A DNA stretch of 50,018 nucleotides from an uncultured Pelagibacteraceae bacterium (GCA_902532645.1 CACAIU010000006.1:1-50018), one strand, 5' to 3'. Counted from the first letter of the stretch, positions 32,653 to 46,037 are shown. The notes: a model not told the origin generated them from the letters alone. Numbers and translations are program-made.

Positions 32653-33745
32653 ATTAAATATAGTCACCAAAACAAAAAAATATCCAATAATTATTGGATC
32701 AAACTTAACCTTGAATGTATCAAAAATTTTAAAATCAAATTCAATTGATTTTGAAAAATGTTTAATAGTTGTTGATAAAAGTGTCCCTAAAAAATTTATC
32801 TTAAATATTAAAAGATCTTTAAAAAATAAAAATATTTATGTGTTATTTTTTAACCCTAGCGAAAAAAATAAAAATATTAATAACGTTAATAAAATTTTAG
32901 AAATTTTATTAAATAAAAACTTCTCAAGGAATGATGTTTTAATTTCTTTAGGAGGTGGAATTACGGGGGATGTAAGTGGGTTTGCTGCAAGTCTACTCAA
33001 AAGAGGTCTAAAATTTATAAATATTCCAACAACACTTTTGGCACAAGTTGACTCATCTATAGGTGGTAAAACTGGTATTAATTCTAAGTATGGTAAAAAC
33101 CTAATAGGAAGTTTTTATCAACCATCAATAGTTCTTTCGGATATTCAATTTCTTAATTCTTTATCTAAAAGAGATATAATTTGTGGATATGGAGAAATAT
33201 TAAAGCATTCATTAATTGATAATAAAAAATTATTTTATTTCTTAAATAAAAATCTGGAAAAAATTTTAAATCTTACATCTCCATTTATTGAAAAAGCTAT
33301 ATATGAAAGTTGTAAAATTAAAAAAAAAGTGATCGAAAAAGACGAAAATGAAGAAGCATTAAGAAAAATATTAAATTTTGGTCATACATTTGCTCATGCT
33401 TATGAGGCAAGCTTAGGTTACAGTCGCAAACTAAATCATGGTGAAGCTGTAATTCTTGGAATGAAGACAGCACTTAATTTTAGTTTAAGGGAAAATATGC
33501 TCAGTAAAAGAGAATATAATGTAATTATAAATCATATTGATAAATCTGGTCTACCTTCTTCTATAAAAAAATATTTTTCTATAAAAGATTTAAATAAGAT
33601 TTTATCTTTTATGATCAAAGATAAAAAAAATAATTCTGAAAAAATAAATTTAGTTTTGTTAAAAAAAATTGGTAAGGCTATTTTTAACAAACAATACTCC
33701 AAAAAAAAGTTAGGTTTATTTATGGAAAAAATTTTAACTAATTAA
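32639..33745 (+). CDS. aroB: 3-Dehydroquinate synthase
   Basis: NAD- and metal-dependent second step of the shikimate pathway. It has 368 residues. Typical text: DVLISLGGGITGDVSGFAASL (NAD region), PTTLLAQVDSSIGGKTGIN, KNLIGSFYQPSIVLSD, GYGEILKHSLI, the metal-binding glutamate and histidines in RKILNFGHTFAHAYE and LNHGEAVILGM. The 3' end overlaps the convergent bolA by 12 nt. Confidence 0.96.
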   Translation: MKQIKLNIVTKTKKYPIIIGSNLTLNVSKILKSNSIDFEKCLIVVDKSVPKKFILNIKRSLKNKNIYVLFFNPSEKNKNINNVNKILEILLNKNFSRNDVLISLGGGITGDVSGFAASLLKRGLKFINIPTTLLAQVDSSIGGKTGINSKYGKNLIGSFYQPSIVLSDIQFLNSLSKRDIICGYGEILKHSLIDNKKLFYFLNKNLEKILNLTSPFIEKAIYESCKIKKKVIEKDENEEALRKILNFGHTFAHAYEASLGYSRKLNHGEAVILGMKTALNFSLRENMLSKREYNVIINHIDKSGLPSSIKKYFSIKDLNKILSFMIKDKKNNSEKINLVLLKKIGKAIFNKQYSKKKLGLFMEKILTN

Positions 33746-33994
33746 AATCTGTATTGAGTGAATAGATTCTTTTAATTCTTGATCTAAAATTTTGTAAATT
33801 TTTTTATTACTTTCAATTTTATTCATTTTTTTTAGTTCGTCAGAAAGAATAGTAATTTTTAAATGATATTTTCCTTCTTGATTTCCTTTATGATTTTTAT
33901 GAAGAAAAGATTTGTCCTCAATATTTATACTCTCAATATTTATTTGATTTAATAATTTTTTTTTTACAATTGTAATTAACTCATTTATATCCAT
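33734..33994 (-). CDS. bolA: BolA family protein
   Basis: 86 residues. The fold is recognised from FLHKNHKGNQEGKYHLKITILSDELK (the canonical HxGHxxxxxxSHFxxxIVSxxF region, here divergent), the helix-turn end KKIYKILDQELKESIHSIQILI, and its position beside a J-domain/cobST cluster. BolA proteins work with monothiol glutaredoxins in iron-sulfur handling. The usual metal-ligating His and Cys set is only partly present, so the functional subtype is uncertain. A TATAAT lies exactly 7 nt before the ATG. Confidence 0.82.
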   Translation of the reverse strand: MDINELITIVKKKLLNQINIESINIEDKSFLHKNHKGNQEGKYHLKITILSDELKKMNKIESNKKIYKILDQELKESIHSIQILIS

Positions 33995-34001
33995 ATATGG
34001 T

Positions 34002-34029
34002 ATTATATATCATGAAAAACATTTGTGAC
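34002..34029 (-). promoter_or_regulatory. Predicted leaderless promoter of bolA
   Basis: On the minus strand, TATAAT (34002-34007) is separated by 7 nt from the bolA ATG, placing the transcription start at the A of the start codon. A weak -35, GTCACA (34024-34029), lies 16 nt further up, inside the first codons of the J-domain gene. On the plus strand the same bases read TATTAT and could serve that gene. Confidence 0.5.
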
Positions 34030-34545
34030 TGGAATAATTGTGATGAAATAGGTGAATATAAGGCACCAGTTGAAAAAGATAATAGTAGAAAATTTAGAAT
34101 GCTTTGCCTTGAACATGTTAAAGAATTTAATAAAAATTGGAACTATTTTTCAGGAATGAATGATAACCAAATAATGGATTTTTTAAAATCTGATATGACT
34201 TGGCACAAACCTACGCAAAGCTTCAGCTCCTCAGATAATTTTTTCAAAGTGTTATGGAATACAACTTTAAGAGATGAACTTGATAAAGAAAAAATAAATG
34301 GAGATTATAATCATATGCGTCAATTTAAATTCGATCATAAAGATATAAAAGCTTTTGGAATATTGGGGGTTTCTGTGGGTTTAAAGTGGAGGAAAATACA
34401 AGATAAATTCAAATTACTTGTGAAAAAATTTCACCCTGATATGAATTCTGGAAATAAAAAATACGAGGAAAAACTTAAACTTATAACGTTAGCTTATACC
34501 CAATTAAAAAATACTTATAGAGAAAAAATTGACACCAAATCTTAA
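34012..34545 (+). CDS. J-domain protein upstream of cobST
   Basis: 177 residues from the ATG at 34012 (an ATG at 33997 would add five). The N-terminal part holds [15 protein letters not shown] and [16 protein letters not shown], a Cys/His pattern that may bind a metal. The C-terminal 60 residues form a J domain: [34 protein letters not shown] with the HPD motif. It probably stimulates an Hsp70. It is usually found next to cobS in alphaproteobacteria, including genomes that do not make cobalamin. It overlaps cobS by 17 nt. Confidence 0.85.
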   Translation: MKNICDWNNCDEIGEYKAPVEKDNSRKFRMLCLEHVKEFNKNWNYFSGMNDNQIMDFLKSDMTWHKPTQSFSSSDNFFKVLWNTTLRDELDKEKINGDYNHMRQFKFDHKDIKAFGILGVSVGLKWRKIQDKFKLLVKKFHPDMNSGNKKYEEKLKLITLAYTQLKNTYREKIDTKS

Positions 34546-35503
34546 TACAGAACCAGATATTAAAGTTTCATTAAAACAAACTTTTGGAATTGACTCAGAA
34601 ATGGAAGTTGACGCATTTTCAAAAAAAAATGAATACGTTCCTGAAATTGATAAAAACTACAAGTTCGATAGAGATACTACTTTAGCTATTATTTCAGGAT
34701 TTGCGTTTAATAAGAGAGTTTTAGTTCAAGGTTATCATGGTACTGGAAAATCTACTCACATTGAACAAATAGCTGCAAGATTAAATTGGCCTTGTATCCG
34801 TGTAAATTTAGATAGTCATGTAAGTAGAATTGATTTGATTGGAAAAGATGCGATCGTTCTTAAAGATGGTAAACAAATAACTCAATTTAATGAGGGAATT
34901 TTACCATGGTCTATACAAAATCCAGTTGCACTTGTTTTTGATGAATATGATGCTGGTAGACCTGATGTAATGTTTGTAATTCAAAGGGTTTTAGAAGCTG
35001 AAGGAAATTTTACATTACTGGATAAAAACAAAGTAATTAAACAAAATAAATTTTTTAGATTATTTGCTACCTCTAATACTGTTGGACTTGGTGATACGAC
35101 AGGTCTTTATCATGGTACTCAACAAATTAACCAAGGTCAGATGGATAGATGGAATATAGTTACGACATTAAACTATCTTAGCCTAGATAGAGAAATGGAC
35201 ATTGTTTTGTCTAAAAATAAAAACTTAAATAACCCAAAGGGAAAAGAGAAGGTTGCTAATATGATAAAAGTAGCATCTTTAACGCGTAAAGGATTTATTG
35301 CAGGAGATATTTCAACAGTGATGAGCCCAAGAACGGTGTTACATTGGGCAGAAAATGCAGAGATATTTAAAGATACTGGTTACGCTTTTAGAGTAACTTT
35401 TCTTAATAAATGTGATGATATTGAGAAAAATACTATCGCAGAATATTATCAAAGATGTTTTGGTGAAGAGTTACCAGAATCTTTGATCAATATTCAAATC
35501 TAA
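34529..35503 (+). CDS. cobS: Cobaltochelatase-type AAA+ ATPase CobS
   Basis: MoxR-like AAA+ ATPase, 324 residues. Walker A is [10 protein letters not shown] (residues 68-77), followed by the diagnostic [19 protein letters not shown], Walker [14 protein letters not shown] (134-146) and [19 protein letters not shown]. It starts with TTG at 34529 inside the J-domain gene; this gives the family N-terminus with FGIDSEMEV near residue 20. In cobalamin makers it drives aerobic cobalt insertion with CobN and CobT. CobN is not in the window, so a different client is possible. Confidence 0.93.
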   Translation: MTPNLNTEPDIKVSLKQTFGIDSEMEVDAFSKKNEYVPEIDKNYKFDRDTTLAIISGFAFNKRVLVQGYHGTGKSTHIEQIAARLNWPCIRVNLDSHVSRIDLIGKDAIVLKDGKQITQFNEGILPWSIQNPVALVFDEYDAGRPDVMFVIQRVLEAEGNFTLLDKNKVIKQNKFFRLFATSNTVGLGDTTGLYHGTQQINQGQMDRWNIVTTLNYLSLDREMDIVLSKNKNLNNPKGKEKVANMIKVASLTRKGFIAGDISTVMSPRTVLHWAENAEIFKDTGYAFRVTFLNKCDDIEKNTIAEYYQRCFGEELPESLINIQI

Positions 35504-37302
35504 TGAGCACTAAAGAAAATAATTTAAAAGAAAAATTCAAAATTGCTTTAACTTCTACTGCAAAAGTAATTGCTGACGATTTTGATACGAAAAAATCAAA
35601 TTCTGAAGAAAAAAAAATAAAAGAATTTAATTTTCTAGAAATTGATAATTTAACTAGTCCAGCTGATTTTATAAGATTGCGTGCAGAAACAGATTCTTCT
35701 GCTTTGAAAAAAAAATTTTGTAATGAAACAATTTATAAAAAAAACCTGCCATCAAATACATCTTCTAGATCTCTTTATAATATTGCTGAAAAAATACGTT
35801 ATGAAACTCTAGGAGGGAAAATGCTGAAAGGAATTGAGAAAAATTTTCAAGAAAATTATCATCAAATAATAAATCGTAAACGCAAAGATCAATTAAAAAC
35901 TAAAGAGGATGTATCTGTATCAGAAGCATTCGAGTTATATATGCTTAAGAATTTTCATAAAATTAGGCTAAATCCTCTAACAACAAAAATGCTTAATTTT
36001 TGGGAAAAAGACTTTGAGGACGCTATAGAAAAACATAAAGAATTTTTACTTAAAAATCTTGAAGATCAAAACATTTATAGCTCAAAGTTTTCAGAAATAT
36101 TGGAAGAAATGGATATTTTTCAAAGTGAAGATGATGACGAAAGAAAAGAAGAAAATCAAGATCAAGGACAAGATAATCCATCAAATGAAGATGAAAATAA
36201 TGACAAAGAAGACAATAAAGATGAAAAAGATGAAAATGTATCAGAAGCTTCACTAGATGCTGATTATAGTGTTGATGAATTTAATTTTGACGAACAGCTG
36301 TCAGACACAGAGTCAGATGAACAAAGTTCTGAGCAAGTTACTCAAAAAAAAATAGATAATATCAATTTAGATTATAAAATATTTACAACTCAATTTGATG
36401 AAGTTGTAAAAGCTGAAAATCTAGAAAATGCAGATGAAGCGACAAAACTAAGAAAAAATTTAGATCAACAATTAATCGGCTTTCAAGATATTATAACGAA
36501 ACTTGCAAATAAACTTCAAAGACAATTACTTGCAAAACAAAAAAGAGCATGGGAATTTGATTTAGAGGAAGGATTATTAGACAGTTCAAAACTTCCAAGA
36601 ATTATTATGGATCCATATAATTCCTTATCATTCAAAAAAGAAAAAGATTTAGATTTTAAAGATACAGTAGTGACTCTACTCATAGACAACTCTGGATCTA
36701 TGAGAGGAAGACCAATCACTATTGCCGCTATTTGTGCTGATATCTTATCCAGAACGTTAGAAAGGTGCTCTGTTAAAGTCGAAATTTTAGGCTTTACAAC
36801 CAAAAACTGGAAGGGTGGACAGAGCAGAGAATTATGGACTAAAAATTCTAAACCGAAAACACCAGGAAGATTGAACGACCTTAGACATATAATTTACAAA
36901 GGAGCAGATACCCATTGGAGACAGGCAAAAAATAATTTAGGACTAATGCTAAAAGAGGGATTACTCAAAGAGAATATTGATGGAGAAGCTATATCGTGGG
37001 CCTATAATAGAATTAAAAAGAGAAAAGAAGAAAGAAAAATATTAATGGTTATTTCTGATGGAGCTCCTGTAGATGACTCAACTCTTTCTGTAAATTCAGG
37101 TGACTTTTTAGAAAAACATTTAAAAAAGATTGTGAAGTTTATTGAAAATAAATCAGATATTGAAGTTTTGGCCATAGGAATTGGTCATGATGTTTCAAGA
37201 TATTATAATAAAGCTATCAAAATTACCGACGTAAATGAATTAGGAGATGTTATGATATCTCAATTAAGCTCATTATTTGAAACAAAGAACAAATACCACT
37301 AA
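35503..37302 (+). CDS. cobT: Cobaltochelatase-type VWA protein CobT
   Basis: Partner of CobS, 599 residues. A helical N-terminal part is followed by a strongly acidic low-complexity middle (about residues 205-280, rich in Asp, Glu, Asn, Gln) and a C-terminal von Willebrand A domain with the MIDAS motif DNSGSM (395-400), the [13 protein letters not shown] helix and [12 protein letters not shown]. Its ATG shares a base with the cobS stop. The 3' end overlaps convergent regB by 4 nt. Confidence 0.92.
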   Translation: MSTKENNLKEKFKIALTSTAKVIADDFDTKKSNSEEKKIKEFNFLEIDNLTSPADFIRLRAETDSSALKKKFCNETIYKKNLPSNTSSRSLYNIAEKIRYETLGGKMLKGIEKNFQENYHQIINRKRKDQLKTKEDVSVSEAFELYMLKNFHKIRLNPLTTKMLNFWEKDFEDAIEKHKEFLLKNLEDQNIYSSKFSEILEEMDIFQSEDDDERKEENQDQGQDNPSNEDENNDKEDNKDEKDENVSEASLDADYSVDEFNFDEQLSDTESDEQSSEQVTQKKIDNINLDYKIFTTQFDEVVKAENLENADEATKLRKNLDQQLIGFQDIITKLANKLQRQLLAKQKRAWEFDLEEGLLDSSKLPRIIMDPYNSLSFKKEKDLDFKDTVVTLLIDNSGSMRGRPITIAAICADILSRTLERCSVKVEILGFTTKNWKGGQSRELWTKNSKPKTPGRLNDLRHIIYKGADTHWRQAKNNLGLMLKEGLLKENIDGEAISWAYNRIKKRKEERKILMVISDGAPVDDSTLSVNSGDFLEKHLKKIVKFIENKSDIEVLAIGIGHDVSRYYNKAIKITDVNELGDVMISQLSSLFETKNKYH

Positions 37303-38579
37303 ATATTAAATAATTCCTTATTCTTCCATCTAATAACGACTTCAGCACCATTTCGTGTTTTTGAATTTCTACAACTAACTAATGCAAAATTTTTTTCTAA
37401 TAAAGTTTTTCCAATAAATAAGCCTAGACCTAAACCCTCTTTAGATTTATCTTTAGAATAATTTGATTGCAAATATGGCTCACCAATTTTTGAGATTATA
37501 TCTCTAGGATAACCATCACCATCATCTTCAACTGTTATTTCAGTTATTTCACTATCACTTTTCAAATTAATAAAAATTGTATTTTTGGAAAATTTATTCG
37601 CGTTTCCAATAAAATTTCTTAACCCATAAACTAATTCTATAGATTTGGTTATCTTTTTTGGATTTGAGTCCTGGTCAAAATTAAAGACAAATTCCTTTTT
37701 ACTTATTTCCTTAAATGAAGAAATAATTTCATGCAAATAATCTCGAATATTAATATCTTTGTCAATAAATTCATCTTCTTCTACAGGATTTAATGTTAAT
37801 CGCTTTAAAATTTCATTACATCGCTCAACTTGACTATTTAGTAATTCTATATCTTTTTCTAAATCTTTTTGCCCCTTAAATTGTTTCATTAAATCATGCG
37901 CAATTATTGTTATCGTGGAAAGTGGCGTTCCTAAAGAATGTGCCGCTGCAGCAGCTTGACCACCTAAAGATAATAATTCATGTTCTTTAGCCATTACCTC
38001 TTCCATTTTTCCTAATGCTTCCTTTCTTAATCTAGATTGTGTGCCAAATGTCATTGCGAAATAATTTAAAAAGACCAAGGCAACAATTAGAGATGTTGGT
38101 ATAGAATAGTAAAAATAATGATTGTTATGAAAATCACTATTTAAATCAATTGGCAAATCTTCATAATTAAAAGTTAGAAAAATAATTATAACTATTGTTA
38201 AAATTACTAATAATGTATTGGTTCTTAAACTCAAATTTGATGAAGAAAAAACACTTGGTATTAATATAAAAATTACAAATGGATTAGTTATTCCTCCTGA
38301 TAAATAAAGAAGGATACCTAATTGCAAAATATCTATGAGTAAGAAGATAAAAGCAGATCTATCTGATAATTGTGTTTTTTTATAAATAAAAATTAAATAT
38401 AAATTACTTAATATTCCTAAAAATATAACTAAATTTGAGGTAACAAAATCAAAACTAGGATTTAGAAATAAATATACAAAATTTACTGCTATTAATTGCC
38501 CAATAATTCCAATCCATCTAAGAGTTATATAAGTTGATTTTTTAAAAGAATGATATTTTGAAGTTTCAAAGAACTTCAT
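37299..38579 (-). CDS. regB: Redox sensor histidine kinase, RegB/PrrB type
   Basis: Membrane sensor of redox state, 426 residues. Six hydrophobic spans are visible within residues 18-178. The quinone-site heptapeptide GGITNPF (95-101) is the RegB hallmark. The H-box is [12 protein letters not shown] with H214; the usual residue after the histidine is Glu, here Ser. Cys254 lies exactly 40 residues after H214, as the redox Cys265 does after H225 in Rhodobacter RegB. An HATPase domain follows with [16 protein letters not shown] and [14 protein letters not shown]. No response regulator gene lies nearby. Confidence 0.9.
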   Translation of the reverse strand: MKFFETSKYHSFKKSTYITLRWIGIIGQLIAVNFVYLFLNPSFDFVTSNLVIFLGILSNLYLIFIYKKTQLSDRSAFIFLLIDILQLGILLYLSGGITNPFVIFILIPSVFSSSNLSLRTNTLLVILTIVIIIFLTFNYEDLPIDLNSDFHNNHYFYYSIPTSLIVALVFLNYFAMTFGTQSRLRKEALGKMEEVMAKEHELLSLGGQAAAAAHSLGTPLSTITIIAHDLMKQFKGQKDLEKDIELLNSQVERCNEILKRLTLNPVEEDEFIDKDINIRDYLHEIISSFKEISKKEFVFNFDQDSNPKKITKSIELVYGLRNFIGNANKFSKNTIFINLKSDSEITEITVEDDGDGYPRDIISKIGEPYLQSNYSKDKSKEGLGLGLFIGKTLLEKNFALVSCRNSKTRNGAEVVIRWKNKELFNI

Positions 38580-38581
38580 TT

Positions 38582-40648
<2,067 letters not shown>

Positions 40649-40668
40649 TTAAATTTTGGAAAAAGAAA

Positions 40669-40677
40669 ATTATAACA
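40669..40677 (-). promoter_or_regulatory. Extended -10 promoter of gyrB
   Basis: On the minus strand, TGTTATAAT: a perfect TATAAT (40669-40674) with the extended TG one base upstream, 23 nt before the gyrB ATG. No good -35 box is seen, as is usual for extended -10 promoters. The 110-nt gap back to tRNA-Ser otherwise holds only a weak A/T hairpin just after the tRNA. Confidence 0.5.
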
Positions 40678-40759
40678 TTTTTTATAAAAATTGCTTATTT
40701 ATCTTAACAAAAAAACTTTAAAATACTTAAATAACCCTTGAAAAATAAAGCTTATTTAA

Positions 40760-40849
40760 TGGCGGAGAGAATGGGATTCGAACCCATGAAAGAATTGCTT
40801 CTTTACACGCTTTCCAAGCGTGCGCCTTCAACCACTCGGCCACCTCTCC
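40760..40849 (-). tRNA. tRNA-Ser (GGA)
   Basis: 90 nt with encoded CCA and the long variable arm of a class II tRNA. Acceptor GGAGAGG/TCTCTCC, anticodon stem CACGC/GCGTG with loop TTGGAAA (anticodon GGA), variable arm with AAAGAAG/CTTTC-like pairing, T-loop TTCGAAT, discriminator G. The first base of the tRNA is the G of the upstream glycosyltransferase's TAG stop codon. Confidence 0.96.
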
Positions 40850-41805
40850 TAGTTATTTTTTAATTTTTCTTCAATTTTTTTATGAATTATCTTTGGCCTG
40901 TAATATGATTTTAAATTTAACATCGCAATTAATACTCCATATAATTTAGCAAAATGTGTAATTGACTTTGATTTATTAAAGAAAACATAAATAAAACTTT
41001 TTAAAATAGATTTTATTAATAAACTCAGTCCAAATTTATATGCATGAATGTTTGTTGAATGTTTTTTTAAAAAATAAAATTTAGACCAAGAATAGTGCCA
41101 ATTTCTTGAGAAGTCTAACTCACTTAAAATACTTGCGTCGTGAGAAGAAAATGCATGATGGTCCACCTCGGACTGTCTTATTTTAATAATTTCATATCCT
41201 TTAAGTCTAAATCTTAAACATAAATCCATATCTTCATAATAATTAAATATATTTTTATCCCAATCATCGATTAATTTAAGTTTATCCCTGTCTATTAGCA
41301 TTGCGGTACCTGTTACAGCCTCAACTGAGATATCACCATCAGGTGGTTTTTTATCAACTGGATGTATTTTTATCTTACCTGTTTCTTTATATTTATTTTT
41401 AAAAATTTTTAGAATTTTATAATCCCCATCTACTAGGTAAGAATTATTATGAAAAATTGTTGGACTTAAAATTGCAAAATTTGGATACAAATTTGTTTTT
41501 TCTAACAAATTTTCAATACAATTTTTTTTTAATATTACATCAGGTTGGGTATTTAACATATATCTGGTCTGGACTAAACTGTTAGCTAAACTATATGATC
41601 TTGGTACACCTAAATTTGTATCGGAAACATAATAAGTCAAATTTAAAAACTTATCTTCAAAATATTTTTTTTTTTCTTTCTCCCCACCATTATCAATTAT
41701 TAAAATATTAAAAACTTTAGGTATATTTTTTATGCATGCTTCTAATTTTTCACCAGCAAAAAACGTGGTTATGACTACTGTACAATCTAAATTCTTATTT
41801 GACAT
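40849..41805 (-). CDS. Glycosyltransferase family 2
   Basis: Predicted sugar transferase, 318 residues. The GT-A beginning is CTVVITTFFAGEKLEACIKNI followed by ILIIDNGG, then a region with QPDVIL (donor/metal-binding DxD equivalent), AVTGTAMLIDRDKL and the acceptor motif NYYEDMDLCLRFRLKGYEI (ED-x-D). The C-terminal third is basic with weak hydrophobic stretches, suggesting membrane association. It is an envelope or polysaccharide enzyme; acceptor unknown. The stop codon overlaps the first base of tRNA-Ser. It follows lepA by 6 nt. Confidence 0.87.
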   Translation of the reverse strand: MSNKNLDCTVVITTFFAGEKLEACIKNIPKVFNILIIDNGGEKEKKKYFEDKFLNLTYYVSDTNLGVPRSYSLANSLVQTRYMLNTQPDVILKKNCIENLLEKTNLYPNFAILSPTIFHNNSYLVDGDYKILKIFKNKYKETGKIKIHPVDKKPPDGDISVEAVTGTAMLIDRDKLKLIDDWDKNIFNYYEDMDLCLRFRLKGYEIIKIRQSEVDHHAFSSHDASILSELDFSRNWHYSWSKFYFLKKHSTNIHAYKFGLSLLIKSILKSFIYVFFNKSKSITHFAKLYGVLIAMLNLKSYYRPKIIHKKIEEKLKNN

Positions 41806-41811
41806 AATTTT

Positions 41812-43620
41812 TTAAGAGTCTTTATTTATCTTTAGTACACCAATAAATGCTTCTTGTGGAATTTCAACTCTTCCGAATTGTTTTGATCTAGCTTTTCCTT
41901 TTTTCTGTTTTTCTAAAAGTTTTCTTTTTCTATCAGTTGCCCCACCACCGTGAATTTTAGTCAAAACATCCTTTTTAAAGCCTTTAATTGTTTCTCTCGC
42001 AATAATTTTACCTCCTATTGCAGCTTGAACGGGTATCATAAAATTATGTCGAGGTATCAAATCTTTTAATTTTTCACAAACTTCTCTTCCTGTTTTTTGC
42101 GCAAAATCTTTATGTATCATCATTGCTAATGCATCAACAGGTTCTCCGTTCACTAAAATACCAAGTTTTACTAAATCACCCTCTCTATGTTCAATAATTT
42201 CATAATCGAAACTAGCATATCCACTGGTCATTGATTTTAACCTATCATTAAAATCAAAGACAACTTCATTCAATGGTAACTCATAATTTACAACAGCTCT
42301 GTTTCCTGAATAACTTAAATTAGTTTGAATTCCTCTTTTATCCTGACACATTTTTATAATTGAGCCTAAATATTGGTCGGGAGAAATTATTGTTGCTTTT
42401 ATCCATGGCTCTTCAATATATTTTATTAAAGTTGGATCTGGTAAGCTTGATGGATTTTGAAGATCAATTATGTTTCCATTATTAAGGTAAACTTTATAAA
42501 CAACCCCAGGTGTAGTTGTTAACAAATTTACATCAAATTCCCTTTCTAATCTTTCTGTTACAATTTCCAAATGAAGTAAACCTAAAAATCCACACCTAAA
42601 ACCTAACCCTAAAGCAGATGATGACTCGGGTTCAAACGAGAAACTTGCATCATTTAATTGTAATTTAGCTAAACCATCTTTAAGTTTTTGAAACTCAGAA
42701 CTATCTACTGGAAATAGCCCACAGAACACTACTGGTTTACTTGGTTTAAATCCTGGCAAAGCTTCTTTTAATGGCTTTGATGCTTCACATATTGTATCTC
42801 CAACTTTTGTTTCAGATAAAGCTTTAATTCCAGTTGTAATAAATCCAATTTCACCAGTTTTTAATTCACTAATGTCCACTGGTTTTGGGGTAAAAACACC
42901 AACTTTTTCAACAATATAATCCTGATTAGTTGACATCATTTTTATTTTCATATGCTTTGAAAGTTTACCATCAATCACTCTCACTAAAATTACTACACCT
43001 AGATATGTATCATACCAACTATCAACTAATAAACATTTTAAATCTGCTAAACTTTCTCCTTTAGGACCAGGTAACGTTGTAATTATTTGTTCTAAAATAT
43101 CTTCTATTCCTTCACCAGTTTTACCAGAACATGAAATTGCATTTTCAGTATCAATTCCTATTACTTCCTCAATTTGTTTTTTGGTTCTATCTAAATCTGA
43201 TGCAGGTAAGTCAACTTTATTTAAAACTGGTACTATCTCATGATTAGTATCTAAAGCTTGATAAACATTCGCTAAAGTTTGAGCTTCAACTCCCTGGGTA
43301 CTATCAACTATTAAAATTGAACCTTCACATGCATATAAAGATCTACTAACTTCATAACTAAAATCTACATGACCTGGGGTATCAATAATATTTAAAATAT
43401 ATTTTTTTCCATTTTTAGCTTTATAATTTAATTTTACAGTTTGAGCTTTAATTGTGATTCCTCTTTCACGCTCAATATCCATAGAATCTAAAACTTGAGC
43501 TTTCATTTCTCTTTCAGTTAATCCACCACAACTATGAATAATCCTATCGGCTATAGTAGATTTTCCATGATCAATATGCGCAATTATTGCAAAATTTCTT
43601 ATATTATCAATTGAGCTCAT
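41812..43620 (-). CDS. lepA: Elongation factor 4 (LepA)
   Basis: Ribosome-associated GTPase, 602 residues. The G motifs are [23 protein letters not shown] and a [12 protein letters not shown] segment; [11 protein letters not shown] is the switch I text specific to LepA/EF-G relatives. The LepA-type C-terminus is present: [20 protein letters not shown]. Eight nt separate it from the pheT stop upstream. Length and text are fully typical. Confidence 0.97.
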   Translation of the reverse strand: MSSIDNIRNFAIIAHIDHGKSTIADRIIHSCGGLTEREMKAQVLDSMDIERERGITIKAQTVKLNYKAKNGKKYILNIIDTPGHVDFSYEVSRSLYACEGSILIVDSTQGVEAQTLANVYQALDTNHEIVPVLNKVDLPASDLDRTKKQIEEVIGIDTENAISCSGKTGEGIEDILEQIITTLPGPKGESLADLKCLLVDSWYDTYLGVVILVRVIDGKLSKHMKIKMMSTNQDYIVEKVGVFTPKPVDISELKTGEIGFITTGIKALSETKVGDTICEASKPLKEALPGFKPSKPVVFCGLFPVDSSEFQKLKDGLAKLQLNDASFSFEPESSSALGLGFRCGFLGLLHLEIVTERLEREFDVNLLTTTPGVVYKVYLNNGNIIDLQNPSSLPDPTLIKYIEEPWIKATIISPDQYLGSIIKMCQDKRGIQTNLSYSGNRAVVNYELPLNEVVFDFNDRLKSMTSGYASFDYEIIEHREGDLVKLGILVNGEPVDALAMMIHKDFAQKTGREVCEKLKDLIPRHNFMIPVQAAIGGKIIARETIKGFKKDVLTKIHGGGATDRKRKLLEKQKKGKARSKQFGRVEIPQEAFIGVLKINKDS

Positions 43621-43628
43621 TAATTATT

Positions 43629-46037
43629 TTAGGAACGAATTTTAGCACCAGTTTTATTTTCAACTGTTTCTATTATCAAATTATTTGTTTTTTCTAAATC
43701 ATTATCAGTTAATGTTTTTTCCAATGATTGAATAGTAACGCTTATAGCAACTGATTTTTGATTTTCAGGAATATTGTCTCCCTCATAAACGTCAAATACT
43801 TTAATGTTTGAAATTAAATTTTTATCAATATTTGATATGACACTTACTAATTCTTGCACACTTATTTTTTTATCAACAATAAACGCAAAATCTCTTTCGG
43901 ATTTTTGAAAGTCGGATACTGAATATTTTGTTTTTTGATCTTTTAAAGGTTTTTTTGGCAGTTTTAAATTATCTAGAAATATTTCGAAACCTACTAAAGA
44001 CTCTGTTTTGATATCTAGGGTTTTCATAATGTTAGGATGGATTTCACCAAAGTAAGCAGCTACCTTATCTTTTCCCTTATTTAAAAATACTCTGCCTGAT
44101 TTTCCTGGATGATAATAATTAGGACTTTCATTATCGATATAAAATTTTTCTGAGTCATAGCCAGCTTCTACTAATGTTTGTATAACGTCTCTTTTAATAT
44201 CAAAAACATCTGTATTTCTCTCTTTTTCAATCCATGAAAGTCTAGATTTTTTTCCAGCTGACAAACCACAAACAATTGTATTCTGTTCTCCAGGTTGTGA
44301 ACCATAAAATATTGGCCCTATTTCAAATATTGATAAATCTTTAATTCCCCTATCAAGGTTTTTGCTCATGTACATCACTAAATTTGAAAAAATAGAATTT
44401 CTTAATATTCCCAACTCAGAGCTAATTGGATTTACAATTTTTATTTCTTTACTGGCTTCTTTAAAGTGATCATTATATTTTGAATCTGTAAAAGACCAAG
44501 TAATAGCCTCCAAATACCCTTTGGATGCTACTGACCTTTGAATAAAATGAAATAACTTTTGAGTGCGATTTAAAGTATTTTTTGATCTTTCTTTAATAGG
44601 ATTTTCTATTTTTATTTTTTCATAGCCACTAATTCTTACAAGTTCCTCAACTATATCAATTTCTTGTTCAATATCTGGTCTCCAAGATGGAACTGATAAT
44701 TTAAAGAATTTTTTTTCTTTTTTTGATTTAAAACCAAGTTTTTCTAAAATGATTATCATTTCTTTGGTTGAAATTTTAAAACCACTAATTTTTTCAAATG
44801 TTTTTGGTTCAAATTTTATTACTTTGTTTTTATAAGTTTCAATTTTTTGAATATCTATTTTACTAATTTCACCACCACAAATTTCCTTAATTAAAAAAGC
44901 TGCTTTATTTAATCCATCTTCAATAGATAACTGATCAATACCTCTTTCAAATCTAAATTTAGCATCTGTATCGATATTCAATTTTTTAGCAGTTTTTCGA
45001 ATTGATCTTGGATCAAAATAAGCCGACTCTAATAAAACATTTTTTGTATCTAACTCTGTACCAGACCTTGTTCCTCCAATAATTCCACCTAAGCCTAAGA
45101 CACCTTTGTTATCACTTATTACACACATTCCATCATCTAGTTTATAATTTTTATTATCTAGAGCGGTAAATTCTTCACCCGATTTTGAATTTCTGACAAT
45201 TATTCCCTTATCAATTTTGTCAGCATCGTATGCGTGCAAAGGACGATTAATATCAATCATGACATAATTTGTAATATCTACAATTGCAGATATTGGTTTT
45301 TGACCTATAGAAATTAATTTATCTTTCAACCATTGAGGGCTTTCTGTATTTTTGACGTTAGTTATCAAGCAACTACCAAAAGATAAACAGCCTTGATTTT
45401 TTTCTTTTGTTATCTTTACTTTTAAGGTCTGTTTTTTATTAGATTTAATTTTTTTATCTTTTTCTGGTTTTAAGTTTCCAAAACCTGCGGCTGATAAATC
45501 TCTTGCTATCCCCCGAACTCCAAGACAGTCTGGTCTATTTGGTGTAATTGATAAATCAATAAGATTAGAGCTTGATTTAGAAAAATAACTTTTTCCAATA
45601 CTTTTTGCATATTTGGATGATGACAGCTCAGTAATCCCATCACTTTCATCTGATAAATTCAATTCAGATTCAGAACAGAGCATTCCATGTGATGTAACGT
45701 CTCTAATTTTAGCAACAACAAGTTTAGTTTTGTTTTTTGGGATTATTGCGCCTGGCGGAGCATATACAGTGAGAAGGCCCTCTCTTGCATTTGCAGCACC
45801 ACAAACAACTTTTTTGATTTCTTTATTACCAACATCAACATCACAAACTTTAAGTCTGTCTGCATTAGGATGTTTTTCTGTTTTTATAATTTTTGCTACC
45901 TTAAATAAGTCTAATCCCTCTGATAAATTTTCTATACTCTCAACCTCAAGACCTATGTCTGTAAGTTTCTCAAGAAGTTTATCTTCTTTAGCACTTATTT
46001 TTAAATGATCTTTTAACCAATCATATGTAATCTTCAT
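43629..46037 (-). CDS. pheT: Phenylalanyl-tRNA synthetase beta subunit
   Basis: Editing and structural subunit of the alpha2-beta2 PheRS, 802 residues. The N-terminal EMAP-like tRNA-binding domain (about 40-150) has [34 protein letters not shown] text (here [11 protein letters not shown]) follows; the B3/B4 editing domain and a class II-like core are in the middle; the C-terminal anticodon-binding domain begins with [17 protein letters not shown]. It overlaps pheS by 4 nt. Confidence 0.97.
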   Translation of the reverse strand: MKITYDWLKDHLKISAKEDKLLEKLTDIGLEVESIENLSEGLDLFKVAKIIKTEKHPNADRLKVCDVDVGNKEIKKVVCGAANAREGLLTVYAPPGAIIPKNKTKLVVAKIRDVTSHGMLCSESELNLSDESDGITELSSSKYAKSIGKSYFSKSSSNLIDLSITPNRPDCLGVRGIARDLSAAGFGNLKPEKDKKIKSNKKQTLKVKITKEKNQGCLSFGSCLITNVKNTESPQWLKDKLISIGQKPISAIVDITNYVMIDINRPLHAYDADKIDKGIIVRNSKSGEEFTALDNKNYKLDDGMCVISDNKGVLGLGGIIGGTRSGTELDTKNVLLESAYFDPRSIRKTAKKLNIDTDAKFRFERGIDQLSIEDGLNKAAFLIKEICGGEISKIDIQKIETYKNKVIKFEPKTFEKISGFKISTKEMIIILEKLGFKSKKEKKFFKLSVPSWRPDIEQEIDIVEELVRISGYEKIKIENPIKERSKNTLNRTQKLFHFIQRSVASKGYLEAITWSFTDSKYNDHFKEASKEIKIVNPISSELGILRNSIFSNLVMYMSKNLDRGIKDLSIFEIGPIFYGSQPGEQNTIVCGLSAGKKSRLSWIEKERNTDVFDIKRDVIQTLVEAGYDSEKFYIDNESPNYYHPGKSGRVFLNKGKDKVAAYFGEIHPNIMKTLDIKTESLVGFEIFLDNLKLPKKPLKDQKTKYSVSDFQKSERDFAFIVDKKISVQELVSVISNIDKNLISNIKVFDVYEGDNIPENQKSVAISVTIQSLEKTLTDNDLEKTNNLIIETVENKTGAKIRS

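Noticed and set aside
40740..40759. Terminator after tRNA-Ser
   Set aside because: Only a 6-bp A/T stem with three-base loop is present; too weak to call.
45613..46008. 131-codon plus-strand frame
   Set aside because: Shadow of the highly conserved pheT start region; no family text.
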